Shown in pieces: positions 5,761 to 5,878 of a DNA stretch of 5,878 nucleotides. Below the pieces are notes generated by a model. That model did no database searches. It had not been told where the DNA came from and saw only the letters and a program-made list of their open reading frames with translations. The position numbers were made by a program, and so were the translations under genes. Position 1 is the stretch's first letter; the number at the start of each line of letters is the position of its first letter. The stretch comes from Patescibacteria group bacterium (lineage in GTDB: Bacteria; Patescibacteriota; Patescibacteriia; UBA2169), in the NCBI GenBank assembly GCA_018830465.1, contig JAHJSI010000055.1, positions 1-5,878 on the forward strand, written 5' to 3'.

Positions 5761-5789
5761 AAAAAAGAAGTTGTTTCAGCTTCTTTTTT
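5761..5789 (+). terminator. Bidirectional intrinsic terminator
   Basis: AAAAAAGAAGTTG (5761-5773) pairs with CAGCTTCTTTTTT (5777-5789) around a TTT loop, 13 pairs with one G-U on the plus strand. On the minus strand that pair becomes a C-A mismatch, but a longer T-rich tail follows (TTTTTTT, A, TTTTTT). It can thus stop plus-strand readthrough from the lamin-tail gene after crossing the antisense membrane gene, or minus-strand transcripts coming from beyond the right edge. The two directions cannot be separated from sequence. Confidence 0.65.
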
Positions 5790-5796
5790 ATGTGGT

Positions 5797-5861
5797 GCCG
5801 CGGGCGGCCATGGGATAAACCCATGGCAAGGACTCTTGCCCCGCGTATGCGGGGCGAACCC
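5797..5861. repeat. Chain of overlapping GC-rich palindromes
   Basis: Successive inverted repeats share their ends: GCCGC/GCGGC (5797-5801, 5804-5808), GCCATGGG/CCCATGGC (5807-5814, 5820-5827; loop ATAAA), GGCAAG/CTTGCC (5825-5830, 5835-5840; loop GACT), GCCCCGC/GCGGGGC (5838-5844, 5849-5855; loop GTAT) and a small GGG-CGAA-CCC (5852-5861). The region is far richer in G+C than its surroundings. On the minus strand it ends in GGCACCA directly before the terminator at 5761-5789. It may be the end of a structured RNA, or a mobile palindromic element. No family is recognised. Confidence 0.7.
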
Positions 5862-5878
5862 GTTTAATCTAAATGGTG

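Noticed and set aside
5751..5876. Minus-strand open frame of 41 codons entering from the right edge
   Set aside because: It has no visible start, is made of palindrome DNA rich in Pro/His/Trp codons, and runs through the terminator hairpin; coding is unlikely.
5793..5878. A tRNA or tmRNA 3' end on the minus strand
   Set aside because: The CCA and following terminator fit, but there is no TTCGANT-type T loop at the right spacing, and the inner hairpin has loop TTTAT instead.

Overview
The window looks like chromosomal sequence from an uncultivated, AT-rich bacterium, most likely of the Candidate Phyla Radiation (Patescibacteria), perhaps Parcubacteria-like. Three things suggest this: a 23S rRNA gene with unusual helix expansions and no 16S gene beside it, a DUF4258/DUF2283 gene pair, and a very large surface protein built of lamin-tail domains. 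The 873-codon reading frame contains no in-frame TGA, which argues for the standard bacterial code rather than the UGA-glycine code of Gracilibacteria. The lineage is an inference from gene content, not a phylogenetic placement.

Layout. Positions 1-1551 (minus strand) hold the 5' part of a 23S rRNA gene; its 3' part lies beyond the left edge. Positions 1552-2024 are non-coding with respect to long genes but dense in signals. On the minus strand, in transcription order, they hold a consensus sigma-70 promoter (TTGACA, 17 bases, TATAAT), a segment of about 150 bases with a possible 30-codon ORF, an intrinsic terminator, a BoxA-like antitermination motif and leader hairpins next to the 23S 5' end. 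A weaker divergent promoter on the plus strand faces a tRNA-Leu(UAG) gene at 2025-2109.

On the plus strand the tRNA is followed by a hairpin and then a compact group. It consists of a DUF4258 toxin-like protein (2160-2414), a DUF2283 antitoxin-like protein overlapping it by 14 bases (2401-2619), and after 15 bases a large secreted, membrane-anchored protein (2635-5256). The large protein has three lamin-tail domains, one PKD-like domain, two OB-fold-like domains and a C-terminal membrane anchor. A small membrane protein on the minus strand (5259-5729) converges on it with only two bases between the stop codons. That gene has an extended -10 promoter so close to its start codon that its mRNA may be leaderless. 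A bidirectional terminator (5761-5789) and a chain of overlapping palindromes (5797-5861) fill the right edge.

How the parts fit. The rRNA and tRNA are translation components under divergent promoters. The DUF4258/DUF2283 pair probably works as one toxin-antitoxin unit, and no separate promoter is visible between it and the tRNA. The big lamin-tail/OB protein probably acts on the cell surface, with adhesion or polymer (possibly DNA) binding as the most reasonable guess. The small membrane protein has no recognisable function. The items most worth following up are the solitary 23S gene with its own promoter, terminator and BoxA region, the helix inserts in the rRNA, and the palindrome chain at the right edge.
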